A stretch of DNA of 64,000 bases from Sordaria brevicollis (Eukaryota; Ascomycota; Sordariomycetes; Sordariales; Sordariaceae): assembly GCA_033439795.1 (NCBI GenBank), contig JAUTDP010000004.1:3038001-3102000 (forward strand), given 5' to 3'. Below, piece by piece: positions 34,327 through 47,400 of the stretch (position 1 is its first letter; every line of letters starts with the position of its first letter). A model generated the notes under the pieces. The model was not told the origin of the DNA. It did not search any database and saw only the letters and a program-made list of their open reading frames with translations. The translations under genes and the position numbers were made by a program.

Positions 34327-34669
34327 TGGGACTCACTCCGGGGATCGGCGTCTCTTCACACTCTCGTTTCTCTGCACCTTTCCATCGCTCGAGCTTGTTG
34401 GCTTGTGTGTCATTCCGGGCTCGCCCATTGCCTTCGGGGACGTGTTCGGGCGTACTCGACAAAAAAGTTGTTATTTCGCACTTTCCCTCTCCCCGGTGGT
34501 CCCGTGCATATCTAGGTAGAGACTCGTTTCTGGTCCTTCGAGGTCTTTCGCCTTTCCCTTTTCTCTCTCGCCTCTTGTTCCCCTTCTCCGATCTTTCCAC
34601 TTTCCACCACCTTTGTGCCTTCGGTTTTTAGCTTCCTTTCATCTGGAGTTCGAGGCAATCGGATCCAAC

Positions 34670-34690
34670 AAAAAAAAAAAAAAAAAAAAA
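34670..34690. repeat. Homopolymer of 21 A
   Basis: An uninterrupted A21 run, 590 bases before the MET13 start and just after a CT-rich stretch. No target duplication was recognised around it, so a retroposed poly(A) tail is possible but unproven. Length may be uncertain in an assembly. Confidence 0.9.
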
Positions 34691-35280
34691 GGAGACACGC
34701 TATAGCACAGATACCTTCTCGAAGGTGTAGAAACCACAATTGACTATCTACAAGATAGCAAAGAAAGGAAGAAACTATACCAGCCGTCAGAGTTGGCTGA
34801 TAATCTGGTTTCTTCTCACAATCATTGGGAGGTAGGCACACAAGTATGAATCCATCCACCACCCCCCGTGTGTATCATAAGCTTCCCGGCTACACAATTC
34901 TCTTACAACCTTCCCGCGGCTTTCCTTGTCTTCTTCCCCGTTTAATATGGCTACGCAACGTCCAACGGACCGTCCCATCCTGACACGCCGCGTCGATATC
35001 CCAATCGCAATGTCCTGCCGTTGGTCCCATCCGGCCGGTCCCTTTCAAGGTGTTACCGTCAAAGTTCTTCGCCTCCCCAGGAGCTTGGACAACTCGTTGG
35101 CCCACCGACTGTGACCACGTCCGCGACCAAGCCAGCAGTTCTTTGTCATAATACAACTTTAACCGTCTATCAAAGTATAATACTAACTCGGCATTACTAG
35201 ATTACCTGCTATCATCCATATAGCATAGAAAGCCCGACAATACGACCTTTCCCCAGTCGCACCCAACATACCCGGTCAAA

Positions 35281-37179
35281 ATGCATATCCGGGACATGCT
35301 CGCCGATGCCGAAAGGACGAAGGCTCCGTCCTTCTCCTTCGAGTACTTCCCACCCAAGACCGCCCAGGGTGTTCAGAACCTTTACGACCGCATGGATCGC
35401 ATGTACAACTTCGGTCCCAAGTTCATCGATATCACGTGGGGTGCCGGTGGCCGCATCGCCGAACTTACCTGCGAAATGGTCGCCCAGGCCCAGGCTTACC
35501 TCGGCCTCGAGACGTGTATGCATCTTACCTGCACCGATATGGGAGAGGAGAAAGTAAACAACGCCCTGCAAAGGGCCTACAAGGCCGGCTGCACCAACAT
35601 CTTGGCCTTGCGGGGTGATCCTCCCCGTGAGAAGGAGAAGTGGGAGGCCGCTGAGGGTGGTTTCCAGTACGCCCGTGACCTAGTTGCCCACATCCGCAAG
35701 CTGTACGGTGACCACTTCGACATCGGTGTTGCTGGCTACCCCGAGGGTTGCGACGACAACAAGGATGAAGAGTCTCTGCTCGACCACCTGAAGGAGAAGG
35801 TCGATATGGGTGCGTCCTTCATCGTCACACAGATGTTTTACGACGTTGACAACTTCCTGCGTTGGGTCAAGAGGGTCAGGGAGAAGGGTATCACGGTTCC
35901 CATCATCCCTGGTATCATGCCCATTGCCACGTACGCCAGTTTCCTTCGCCGCGCGAACCACATGAACTGCAGAATCCCCGAAGAGTGGATGGCAAAGCTC
36001 GAGCCCGTCAAGAACGATGATGTGGCTGTCCGTGAAATCGGCAAGACTCTCGTTGCCGACATGTGCCGCAAGATTGTCGACGCTGGTATCCGCCACTTGC
36101 ACTTCTACACCATGAACCTTGCCCAGGCCACGCGCATGGTTCTCGAGGAGCTCGACTGGTTGCCTTCGCCCAACCGTCCGCTCAAGCGTGCTCTTCCCTG
36201 GAAGCAGTCTCTTGGTTCTGGGAGAAGGGACGAGGATGTGCGCCCCATTTTCTGGCGCAACCGCAACAAGTCGTACATCACCCGTACCCAGGACTGGGAT
36301 GAGTTTCCTAACGGCCGCTGGGGTGACTCGAGGTCTCCTGCCTTCGGTGAGCTGGATGCCTATGGTATTGGCTTGACTGGTTCTAATGAGCTGAACCGCA
36401 AGAAGTGGGGCGAGCCTGAAACCGTCAAGGACATCGCGAACCTCTTCGTGCGCTATCTTAACCAGGAGCTCGAGTACCTGCCATGGAGTGAAGCCCCTAT
36501 CTCGAGCGAGGCTGAGTTGATCAAGGATAACCTCATCGCTCTCAACAACCGTGGCTTGATTACCATCAACTCGCAGCCGGCCGTCAATGGCGTCAAGTCA
36601 ACACACCCCATCCACGGCTGGGGTCCCGCCAATGGTTATGTCTACCAGAAGGCATACCTGGAACTTTTGGTTTCTCCTGAACTCTTCCCTGAGATCAAGC
36701 GCCGAATTGAGAACCACCCCGATCTCACTTACTACGGCGTGACGAAGTCGGGTAACCTTCACACGAACGCGCCATCCGAAGGACCTAACGCTGTCACATG
36801 GGGTGTTTTCCCTGGCAAGGAGATTGTCCAGCCCACCATCGTCGAGAGCATCAGCTTCCTCGCCTGGAAAGACGAGGCCTTCCAGTTAGGTCTTGAGTGG
36901 GCCCGCTGCTATGATGCCGATACCCCCAGCCGTCTTTTGATCGAGGAGATCATGAACAAGTGGTATCTGATCAACATCGGTAAGTTGAATGCGACTCGGC
37001 TGGTCCATCAAACTTTATATTGATTTTGAATGATAGTAAACAACGATTTCCATCAGCCAAACACCATCTTCGAGATCTTGACCGACCTGTCCGTTTCCGA
37101 TCTCGAGAAGGTGTACACGCCCGCACAGACTAACGGTGCCACCAACGGCGTTTCTGAGGCTTCAACAGTGCCTCAATAA
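35281..37179 (+). CDS. MET13: Methylenetetrahydrofolate reductase (MTHFR, Met13 type)
   Basis: Two exons, 35281-36979 and 37037-37179 (1699 + 143 = 1842 nt), giving 613 aa. The 57-bp intron (GTAAGT..GATAG) splits a Val codon and restores WYLINIVNNDF, expected near the C-terminus. The enzyme reduces 5,10-methylene- to 5-methyl-tetrahydrofolate with FAD, feeding methionine synthesis in the cytosol. Residues 1-300 form the TIM-barrel catalytic domain. SFEYFPPK at 19-26 contains the catalytic Glu21, and RGDPP at 111-115 contains the folate-binding Asp113, matching the bacterial Glu28 and Asp120. Residues about 330-613 form the eukaryotic regulatory domain (NGVKSTHPIHGWGPANGY; WGVFPGKEIVQPTIVE). 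Codons are biased to C at third positions. Length is near yeast Met13 (600 aa). Symbol follows yeast. Most fungi carry a second, diverged copy elsewhere. Confidence 0.95.
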
Positions 37180-39437
37180 AGGAGATAAATCATCATCTCT
37201 CCTTTTTCTCTCCTTCTCCAACACACATACATTATTTCAACATTTTCTTTTTTCAACAATGCATGGGAAGCCTACGGGTAGGCTTTCCGACATTCCCGTT
37301 ACCTAAACGTAATATTTGACCGTTTTTCAACAAAAAGCGCGTTTTCAGAACAACAAGCATGACGTACTCTGCTGCCGGGTTTTGCAGGATACAACAGGAC
37401 AGAGGAACGAACAACGATTTGATGATTCCAAGTTTTGCCGGAGCATTAAAGGCAGCCTTTGCATACCAAGCATATACAGAGAACGGATAGGGTAACCGGG
37501 GAAAACTTTCAACACATCAGGAGAGGGAAAGGGAAAGAGGTTTCAAGGCACAGCATTATATACTACCGGCGTTTCTGCGATGTCGAGCCTATGGCGGGAT
37601 TTGGACCGTCGGGTAACCGTCATTATTTTGGGTGAAGTTTGATTTTTCAACAAAAAAAATCTGGAAGGAGCATAGGACTCAAAAGGGGACGAGGAGGAAC
37701 AGTAGAAGGGAAAATTAAAAGCATGAAGTGAAACGAAGATATGTGGACATGTGGGCATGGGCAGGGCGGTGCATATCTCAACGATACCCCGAGTTGGAAT
37801 GGAAAATGGTGTTAGGCAGGCAGGAATTGAACATGGACTTTTGCATTGCATTATCTCGCGTTGACCTCCCTTTGACGACCACAGGCATCAAATGGTTCCT
37901 TCGCAGTAAACCCGAGCGGATTCGAAAAGTAATCAGCAAGAAACAAGCACGGGCACATTTCGAGAGTATACACATCGCACTTACGCATAAAAGTCCTACC
38001 ATGGTGAGTCAAGCTTACAAGGCCGATATTGCCGATTATGTATCTAGTTGGCCTGTCTTTGCCATTCATGGAAGAATACCTCAGCCGGCCTATAAATGAG
38101 ACATGGCTAATTTCCCATGATTGTTCTGTCAAAAAATTCACGGGACACTGCAGTTTTGTAGGACCACAGAAGTCGTCAGTCAAGCTCGACACTACACAAT
38201 ACGTTCAGCGGGCAATTCTCGGAATGAAAGCCAATGCATTATTATCCTCTGATTGATACCTAGGGAAGGCTCAATGATCAACCGTCCGCCCGGCCGTCCC
38301 TCTTTCTCGGAACAGAGACAGACGAATGAGATGAGAGACAACAGGCGTAATGTGTCAAGGTCCCCCCTCCTTGTCCTTCTCTTAAGGCTCTAAGAATAAA
38401 TGCGTGGCACGGGAAAGGAGACAATAGGGGGCCCCGAGCCACTACTGTTGAATGTCAATGCCATTCAATCCCAACGGAATGGCATATGCAAGGGTGTCAC
38501 CACCGACATTTCATAGTAAACCACAGTAGTATGGAACTGAGGTAAGGCCTTACATAGACGGAAGACTGGGCGAGTGGAAATGTTAACGGAAGATCGTGGT
38601 GAAGGGGTGTCCCGGGTGTGATTTGTGCGTACAACCCCAAGTCTGTATAGCCTTTGCGAAACTTGACACATGAAACACGACTCGGCAATGCGATCCTTGT
38701 TTGTTTGGTAGACGGATGAGGATGGAGGATGGGAAAGCCTTGCGAGTGTTATAGGTGGATTTCTGATGAATAAAATGTAAGCAAAGAGGACTCGTCATAT
38801 ACTCAGGATGGTACAAACACCGGCTATCGCGATCATTCATGGGTTACTGTGGCGACCGGCAGCGAACTCTCTTCGAAGATGGATACTCCTCCTAAGCCCT
38901 TGGTGAGTCTTCACTCATGGACGTTGAAAATGGGAGGAGGTCGCAAAGGCGCAAGCTGATATCAGTTGCCATGCTTCGATCGCATCAAAGTTCGCCCGTT
39001 GATTGACCCTCCATCCCCATCCTCCTCCTCGAAAAATATCAGACAGCATAGGTAAGATGATGCTAGTAAAGGGTCTTCACAAACACAGTCGTTTCGCCAA
39101 TAAAACCTGATGAAATTGTATATCTGGGGAATGTTGCAGGGGTGCTTGGTTAGGGGAATCCGGACGGGATGTCGTCAGCTTGTACTCCCTGATTTTGGGG
39201 TATGCTGGGAAAAGGAAAATCGAAGATAACGACAAAATGGCAGGCCAACTAGAAAGATTAAAGGGCGAAGCATTGTGTAACAGGCCGAGTGACGATGACG
39301 GCTTAATATTGGATATAACAAGTATAAACGGACGGACCTGACGAGCAAAGCAAACAGTCAAAGCTGACGCAGCACAGAAGGGGGGTGCTGACATGACATG
39401 TCAACATTTAATCTTCGATGTGGTATACCTTTAGCTA
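37180..39437. other. Gene-free stretch downstream of MET13
   Basis: About 2.3 kb of normal base composition with no supported gene. Frames at 37543-37851, 37728-38099 and 39077-39394 look like chance. It contains the MET13 3' region with the hairpin listed next. This is the last ordinary DNA before the RIP-mutated block. Confidence 0.5.
37265..37288 (+). other. Hairpin in the MET13 3' region
   Basis: GGGAAGCCTA, loop CGGG, TAGGCTTTCC: a 10-bp stem in RNA, counting one G-U pair, about 85 bases after the MET13 stop codon and following a T-rich stretch. It may affect 3' end formation or mRNA stability. Inference only. Confidence 0.6.
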
Positions 39438-39527
39438 CTCGTCAGGTTTGCAAAATCGACCATTTGACTAGCGGCTGAGCCACTAGATTACCACTAGGCA
39501 GATGGTCGATTTTGTAGACCTGACAAG
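39438..39527. mobile_element. Small foldback (MITE-like) element with 29-bp inverted ends
   Basis: Left arm 39438-39466 and right arm 39499-39527 are reverse complements at 25 of 29 positions, and all four differences are transitions. The shared core is CAAAATCGACCAT. A 32-base loop separates them. TA stands directly outside each arm (39436-39437 and 39528-39529), as expected if a Tc1/mariner or pogo-type transposase mobilised it, although TA is common by chance. No coding potential. It lies about 470 bases from the start of the RIP-mutated block. Confidence 0.6.
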
Positions 39528-39529
39528 TA

Positions 39530-39995
39530 TTCATATTTGGATGTTATTAACGTAGCGTAGGTTATTCCTTTGCTGTATGGGGAAGTGTCCGCCATTGATG
39601 TTCGTGGTTGAAGTACCTAGGTAGAGGTAGGAATTCACTTTGACGTTTTTGAGACTGTTAAGACTGGAGTGAAAGCCAACTCCCTATTGGCTGGCCTTCA
39701 ATTTAGTCCCTCGTTTCTATACCGGGAAAGGGGGGGCGGATAACAGGGCTTTCAACAGTGGTTCAACTTTTTATTGGTTACTTAACGAGGTGTTGAAGCG
39801 TATACGTCGGTACTTATACTATTAAGATAATTGCATATTGGGGATAACTGTTGTAGTAGTACGACAGTGCGTCGTATTAATTAGTACGTTGCGCATTCAA
39901 CGGCCAAAGTCGCTTCAATGACGAGTTTAAATTTCAATAACCCATTGAGTGGGTCCCTATATCGCACGTACTAGCGAATCGCATACACCAAAAAG
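39530..39995. other. Border strip before the RIP-mutated block
   Basis: Still contains normal amounts of CA and TG. It contains GGGTCC and CCCATTGAGTGGG (a short hairpin around 39951) and an 8-bp inverted pair TTGAAGCG/CGCTTCAA about 120 bases apart. The change to CA-free DNA occurs around 39990-40000, just after CATACACCAAAAAG. No gene is supported. Confidence 0.6.
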
Positions 39996-42684
39996 ATTTA
40001 ATTAATAAAATATTCGTTTAATATTATTTATAAAATTAATTAATTATTAATAGTAATAGTACCTTTACTTTGAATAATCTTATACGTAAAATATCTTATT
40101 GTATATTAAGCCTTATTAATTTCAATATATTTTTACCGGGCAATTATAATTAAATCGACATTGAGCTTTAAATTTAATATTATATTTAATTACGTATTAT
40201 ATTATTAGCGTAAAAATATAGAAGATTTATAAAAGGTATAAATAAATATTAAATATTTTATTATATAAAGCTATTATATTATTTCTCGGCGCGGGCTATT
40301 CTATTATTCTATTTTACCTAGGGGTTACTACTCTACTATTCTATTATTTTATTATTTTATTACTTTATTACTTTATTACCTAATTTTATTATATTATTTA
40401 TTATTATTATTTATTATTATTCTATTATTTTACTTATTACTCCTTATTATTTTATTCTTTTATCCTTTAATTATCCTCTAAAGCCTTTACCCTTTTATAC
40501 TTTAATTTAGGTATTCGTTTACTTTAAACCTTTTTTAGAATTCTATATAATATGTATATATGTACTATAAACTTTCGGCTATCGGTAGTAGTCTTAACTT
40601 ATATCCGTATTTTATCGTACTTTAACCGGGGTAAATCTCCGAAAATAAATAATAATATCGATATAAATTTATAAATTCTAATAATTCTATTACATTACGT
40701 TAATAGAAATCGCGCACTTAAAAAGAATTAGGGGTTAAAATAAGGGTCGGTACCTTTATTTCTTATATATATAAATAATATATATAAAATACTATATTAT
40801 CTAATTTATAGGTTTCTATCGACGATAAAATTATTTTAATATAGTATTAATGGTATTCCGCCCTACCTATCCCTAAGAATTATATTATATCGGAGCCTTT
40901 ACGCCGAAGATTATTATATATAATTAATAAAATAATCGGTTAATTAACTAAATAATACCCTATTAATTTAAATATATAAAGTAAATAGGGTATAATATAC
41001 CTTAGGGTTAATTGGGTACGAATATCCCGCGGATTATTTATTATATAATTAAATAATAAAAAAAGACGGAAATTCTATTTAATTACCCTTAAATAACGAT
41101 AAATTATATCGGGTAAGTAATAAGAATTGTAATAAATATAAATATACCCTTTTCTTCTTCCCTTATTTAGTAGACTATTCTTTCTTTTCTTCCTAAATTA
41201 TTAAAAAGTTAGCGGTTATTACTTTCCTTGTTCCTATCTTTACTTCTATTCTCTTACTTTTCGTGGCCTAAAATATTTGTTTATAATCTAAAATATTATT
41301 ATATTAATTCTATTTAAAGTATAAATTAGTATTAGAATAGGAAGCTTACCTATATTTAATTATATAGTAAAAATTTAGTTATTATTGGTTTAATATCGAA
41401 TTAACTTTCTTCTTATTTATTTAATATATTTCCCCGTTTAAAGTATTAGTATACCTTTAAATCCCCGAACAATTAGAGCTAACGTAATATTAATAACTAA
41501 AACTACTCCAATCGGTAATGAATTAATTATATTAAATAATAAAGTATTTATAAATTATAACGATTAATTATATAAATACTCTTAAAATTAACCAACTTCT
41601 AATTATATTTATCTTTCGGTATTATAAATAGTATAGGCGGTATTTCGATAATTAAATCGGAATTTCTAATATTTAATTAAAATATAAATATAATAGCCGG
41701 GGGTTTTAATAATTTTACCGGAACTTTTATTATTTAACCCGGATATCGATAATATAACCGGAAATCTCGATGCTTTAATTAAATATATTTAATAAAATTA
41801 TTTATTCGACGGTTAAATTAAAAGGTATAATAAATATATAAAGTAAATTAACCGGAATATAAATAAAAGTATAAAAATACGAAGTTTACTTCGGTAATTT
41901 ATAATTTATTATAAAAATAATTAATTATATCCTGGTATTTTTTACGTAACGGGAATTATAATATATAATTAATTTTCTTTTTATAATAGCGCTTAATAAA
42001 ATTTTATTCCTCTTATCCTAAAATAATAAAACAAACTAACGACGCCCGTTTAATTTAAATAAAATGAAAATAATAGGAGACGGACTTTAATATCTAAAGG
42101 AAAATTCTAAGGGGGAACTTTTAAAGTATAAAGGAAGTAAAGTTTAGGTTAAAAAATATTCGAAATAAAGGAAAGAAAGTTTAGAAAATAAAAGTGAAAG
42201 AATATAATAACGAAGTAGGGGCGAGGTTACGAATGAAGGGAAATCCCGTTTTTTTATTCTAAAAGAAAAATATTAGGAAATATTAAGTATTTTATTTTAC
42301 TCCGTTATTTAATATTACGTTATACCCTTAATGCGTAATAATATTATATTATATATTTAAATATCGTATATATTTTTTAAGGATTGTAAGCGGGTAGTAA
42401 AATTTCTTATTGTATTTTATACCCTAATTTATTAATTTTAGGGATAGTATCTTCGTTTTAATTATAATAATATTATAATCGAGGGAATAATAGTAAATTA
42501 AAGGTATTAAAGAGAAGAAAAAGGAAGTGGGAGGGGATATAAGAGGTTGGTTAATAAAACGAGGGTTTAATATTAGATATTAGGTTATTAATATAGATGT
42601 AAGGTTATAGCGGGGGATTTAGGAAGTGGAAGTAAAAGTTGAAATTATATAATAGGACGAAATAATAAATATATAAGCGGGGCG

Positions 42685-44403
42685 TAGCCGCGACGTAGTA
42701 CTTCTAGAATATAAATTAAAAGTAGCGGGGCGGCGGCGGTAGGTTATCCGTTATATAGGTATAAATAAACGGAAATTCGTATTTTTTTTTTATAATTGGG
42801 TAATTATTTTTACTTTTATATTTATAATTTTATACTTCGATTAATACATTTATTAGAAATTATTGAATTCTAGTATTAATATATAAATTATTATATTATA
42901 TAAATTAAAAAATAATATTAATATTATTTAATTATTATATTATATAAGAGAAAAAAAATTATATAATTTATATAATTTTATATTCGTACCCTTTATTTTA
43001 TATAATAATATAAATTCCTGGGAATATTATTATTTAAGACTATTTGTTATTCTTATTTATTTAATAATAATAAACCTTTAGGTAAAAGAAATATTATAGC
43101 GAATATATATTAGTTTATTATTCTTAGGCGTTAATACTATTTATACTCGTTCTAGAGTAATTACCGGAAATTTAATAATAATTTAATTATTTCTTACTTT
43201 ATATACCGGGTAATTAATAATAGGTTTTATCCTCTTATTTTCGTCGGCGGTATTAAAGTACTTTAAAACGATAAATATACGAAACTATATTATTAATTTA
43301 TAATTAAAAACGCTTTTAACCTTCCCGTATTTAAATTTATAAATATTTCTAAACCGGCGCCTATTATTAATAATATCGCTAATAATAAAGTTAAATTCTT
43401 TATCGTATTTATTTATAAATAACGTTCTCTTATATTATAAAATATTAATTTTATATAAACGTTTAATAAATTCTAATAGAATATTATAATTTATATATAA
43501 TATAAAACGAAGTAATATATCGAAATTTATTCCTTCTTTTATTTAATATATGTATAGAAGCTCGTTCTAACGTTATGTAATAACTTTATTAATAATTCGG
43601 AAATATATAAATAGTGAAAAATATTCTAGAATATATTTAAAATCGAATTCGAATTTTAAAATATCCCCTTCGTCTACCGGTTATTCGCTAAGACGCTAAT
43701 TATATAATTTCGTAATAATTAAATATAATACTTTAAATACAATAAATCTTTTATAATTAATAGGGTTTATAAATTCGTAATAACTAGTAAAAAAATACCG
43801 TATACTTTATTTCTTTTAACCTCTTATAAATAATATAGAAATTATATTACGAAGGTTTATTGTACTAACTTCGTTTTTAAATTCGCTGTACTCGTTTTTA
43901 CTAAATAATATTTTAATTATATATAAAAGATTATATTCGTATATTATTTTATAATAATATATCCTTTAGTAAATATTAAGTAGCGCTAATTTTCTACCCT
44001 ATTTAATTTAAATTTCCTTTTTAATATTAAATTCTCTAATTATTACTCTATTTAAATTAATATTTACTTCTCTTTCATTATCCAATTTATTATTATCGGT
44101 TAATATTTCGCTATCGCTAATATTTATGTTTATCCTTACCTTTTTATTATTTAATATTTACTTTAACGCTCGGTTTAATAATATAATATTCGCTACTATA
44201 CTACGAAGAGTAATAGCGGTAGTATTTATACTAGGAGATTATCCTTAGGGCTTTCGAAATTATAATATAAATAGTAAGATAAGTATTTTTAAATATAAAT
44301 AAATAATTAAATTATATAGGACTTTTATAATTTTCGATTTTTTCTTAATAGATTTTTTCCTTCCTAGCCGCGACGCATCCTTCCGAACGTAGAATATAAA
44401 TTA
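42685..44403. repeat. Pair of similar strings 1.68 kb apart in the RIP block
   Basis: TAGCCGCGACG ... TAGAATATAAATTA occurs at 42685-42717 and again at 44365-44403, in the same orientation and differing in a short variable middle. The first copy runs on into a GC-rich patch (GCGGGGCGGCGGCGG), the second does not. They may mark two copies of one element end or of a direct repeat. The span given covers both copies and the DNA between. Confidence 0.5.
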
Positions 44404-47400
44404 TATAACTTTCCGACTAGTAATTAAAATAAAATTAAATAATTTTTATTTACTTCTTCTATTTTATTTCCCGTATATCGCAATTAAATTTAAAGAAAAT
44501 ATTTAGAACGCAAATATAATATAATATTATATAATTAATTCTATTCCGCTAGGAAATAAATTTCGTAGAACGTTTAAATTGAAATAATTATATTCTTTTT
44601 TTTTTATCTCGTCCTATTCGGTAAATTGAATCGAATAGATTCATTTTAATATACTTATCTTGAAGCTAAATATAAAAAAATACCGGTATTATAATAATAA
44701 CCCTACTAGTTTATTATATATTTATTAAATTAATATATTATTTAATAAATAGGATCTAACTTTATTCGCTAGGAAATAGGAAATTCTTAAATTTAATAAC
44801 GATTTCGTTAAAAGCTATTCTATTTAAAAAACTACCGTTATTTAAATCGAATATTAAATAAAGAAATTATTTCCCTAGGCCTTAATATTTAAAGTAAGTA
44901 GCGTCGCCGGGTCGTAATCGAATAATATCTAATATAAGGAATAAATTCCTTAATATATTTAATATTCGGAAGTTTAATAATAAACCCAATTTAATAAGCT
45001 TCCCTTTTTACTCTTTTAACCTAAATAATAATTTTCGGAATTTAATAATATCCCGGAAGTATTGGAAGTAATAGCGGCCCTAATTCTATATATTAAATTC
45101 GAAATTAAAACGCTTTTCTTTCTATATTAAATAAAACCGGTACAATTTTTAAACTATATAACCAAAATATTTAGACATTTTCTACTATTATAATATATTG
45201 TTAATTAAGGTACTAATAAAGGGATAAATAAAAATAAATTTATTATTCTTAATATTAATTTCTATACCCCGGTTTAATTCGGCTATATAAATAAATAATT
45301 CTAATATATTAACGAAATATATTCCGAATAATCTTAATATAATAGGGATTACGCTTAACCGTCGCTATCGAATAGTTTTAGGTAAAAATTAATAAAATAA
45401 ATATATATTAAGGATTAATCGATATATAGTACGAAAAAGCCCGAATTCGTTTATAAATATTTATAATAATAATAATTATATATTTCTTTCCAATCGGGCC
45501 TATTCTTTTATAAAATACGCTCTCGAATATATTCGTAATTTAAGTTCCCCGCGGAGTAATATTATAACGATAATTAATTTAAATCGATAGTCTTCTTTAT
45601 TATAAAAATAACAAATTATAAAAAATATTATATAATTTATTTATATATTTAATTTCTTAGGGTTAAAATCGTAATTAATTTTAACGTTCCTTATATACCC
45701 AATAATTCGTTCGTATTTAATTAGGATATTATTATTTTTAATAATAAATAATTCTTTAATACCGTCCTTAAATTATAGAAGAAAAAGAGATTGGCTAACC
45801 CTCTTTATAGTATTAATAAATTAATTTTTAATAATTACCCATTATATTAATAAAATAGGTTCGTTAACTTTATTTTCTTAATATATTAAATTAGAGTAAC
45901 TAAAACTATAAAAAATAATTCTTTTTATATAAGCTTCCTTGGTTAAATATATATAATATCTATTACTATATATAAATTATATAAAATTTAACGGGAATAA
46001 TAGTATATTAATTAATTTAAAGTATTTAAAATATTATTTTAATATAGTACGCATTAATTATCCCTACTATAAATACTCCTATAATTCAATTACTAGCCTA
46101 TCTATATATATTACTATACCCTTATAAATTTTATCCCGTATATATAAAGAATTAAAAAGCATTATAAAAATATATTTAATATTAATAATATAATATTTTT
46201 CTTATTATAAAATTCGATTAAAGAGAGTACGAATATTAAAATTAATAACGTAAATACGTATTTTATTATAAAGTAGATTATTCTCGAATTTATCGATAAA
46301 TATTTTTTTATATTTAAATAAATTATAAAATTTATCGATATTAATAGCGGCTTTAAATATATTAATAAATCTTTTATACTATTCTCGTAATATTTTAATA
46401 TTTTATAATTATAAAATAAAAATATCCTAAAAAAAAGTTATTTTGACTTCTTTTTAAAATTACCGCTCTTCGACCGTAGGATCCGATATTATTATCCTCC
46501 CGGCTTCGTATTCTATAATTAAAAGAACCGTAGAGGTAGGAATATTTAAAGTTTAATTTATATTAATATCCGTTAAAATTATTATAATAGAATTAAAGGT
46601 AATAATATCGTCGGTCCTTATTTTATAATCGGTTTTATTATTATCGTCCTTTTTACTATAATTATTACCTATTTCGTCCTTATCCTTATCTTCGTCGAAA
46701 ATAACCTTATCCTTAATAATATTAAACTTTATTCGCTTCTATACCTCTTCCTCTTTATTTATAATCTCATCCTCTTTTATATTCGGTATAAAAATACCGT
46801 CTTCCTTATCCCTAACGTTTAAAAATAATACGGGGGTACCTATACTCTTTAAAATATTATTAATAATATTTAATATTATTTATTTATTTAGAATTTTATA
46901 ATCGAATATATTAATAAAAGCCTCATTAAATTCCGCTAATAATATATTAATATTTATATCGTCGTTAAAAATATCGAACTCTTCTTCAACCTATATTATA
47001 ATTTTATTTAATAATCCGGTATTAATAATTATAATTATCGGCTATTAAATAACCGGGGGTAAACTTTAAAAATATTCTATATTTAAAGGTATTCCGTTCC
47101 TATTTTTATTCCTTATTTCTATATTTTATTCATTACTACTTCCTTCTTTACTCTTTAATTTATTATCTTCGCTTTCCAATATAGAATTCTCAATAGGATC
47201 CCAATTTATACTTTCGGAAGAATTTATATTAAATTCCCGCTTCCTTTTTACTATTTATAATATATTTTATACTACTACTCCGGTTATTAAAATTATAAAG
47301 GAGAATATTCCCCTAATATCGTTACTTCGTTAAAATATAATGAGGTTAAATATAAAATAGCCAAATAAATAAATATTATAGACTATATTAATTAGAAATA

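Larger units (their letters stand above)
32052..35280. other. Long intergenic stretch between the DUF676 gene and MET13
   Basis: About 3.2 kb. It holds the DUF676 3' region, short GT-rich repeats (TTGTCGGTGG twice near 32417-32436; GTTGTC units near 33243-33260), a GC-rich palindrome (32976-33002), a possible relic of a minus-strand gene (33716-34326), a run of 21 A (34670-34690), and the CT-rich promoter and leader of MET13 from about 34500. The frame at 32212-32709 is not convincing as a gene. Confidence 0.5.

Noticed and set aside
34232..34600. 122-aa Arg/Glu/Lys-rich minus-strand frame
   Set aside because: It is the complement of the CT-rich leader upstream of MET13. The composition is explained by pyrimidine tracts.
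39077..39394. 105-aa minus-strand frame near the RIP border
   Set aside because: No homology recognised and no promoter or splice context. Likely chance.
39441..39524. tRNA-like or small structured RNA
   Set aside because: The stem is a long uninterrupted 26-29 bp foldback with none of the tRNA arms or the TTCGA loop. A foldback element fits better.
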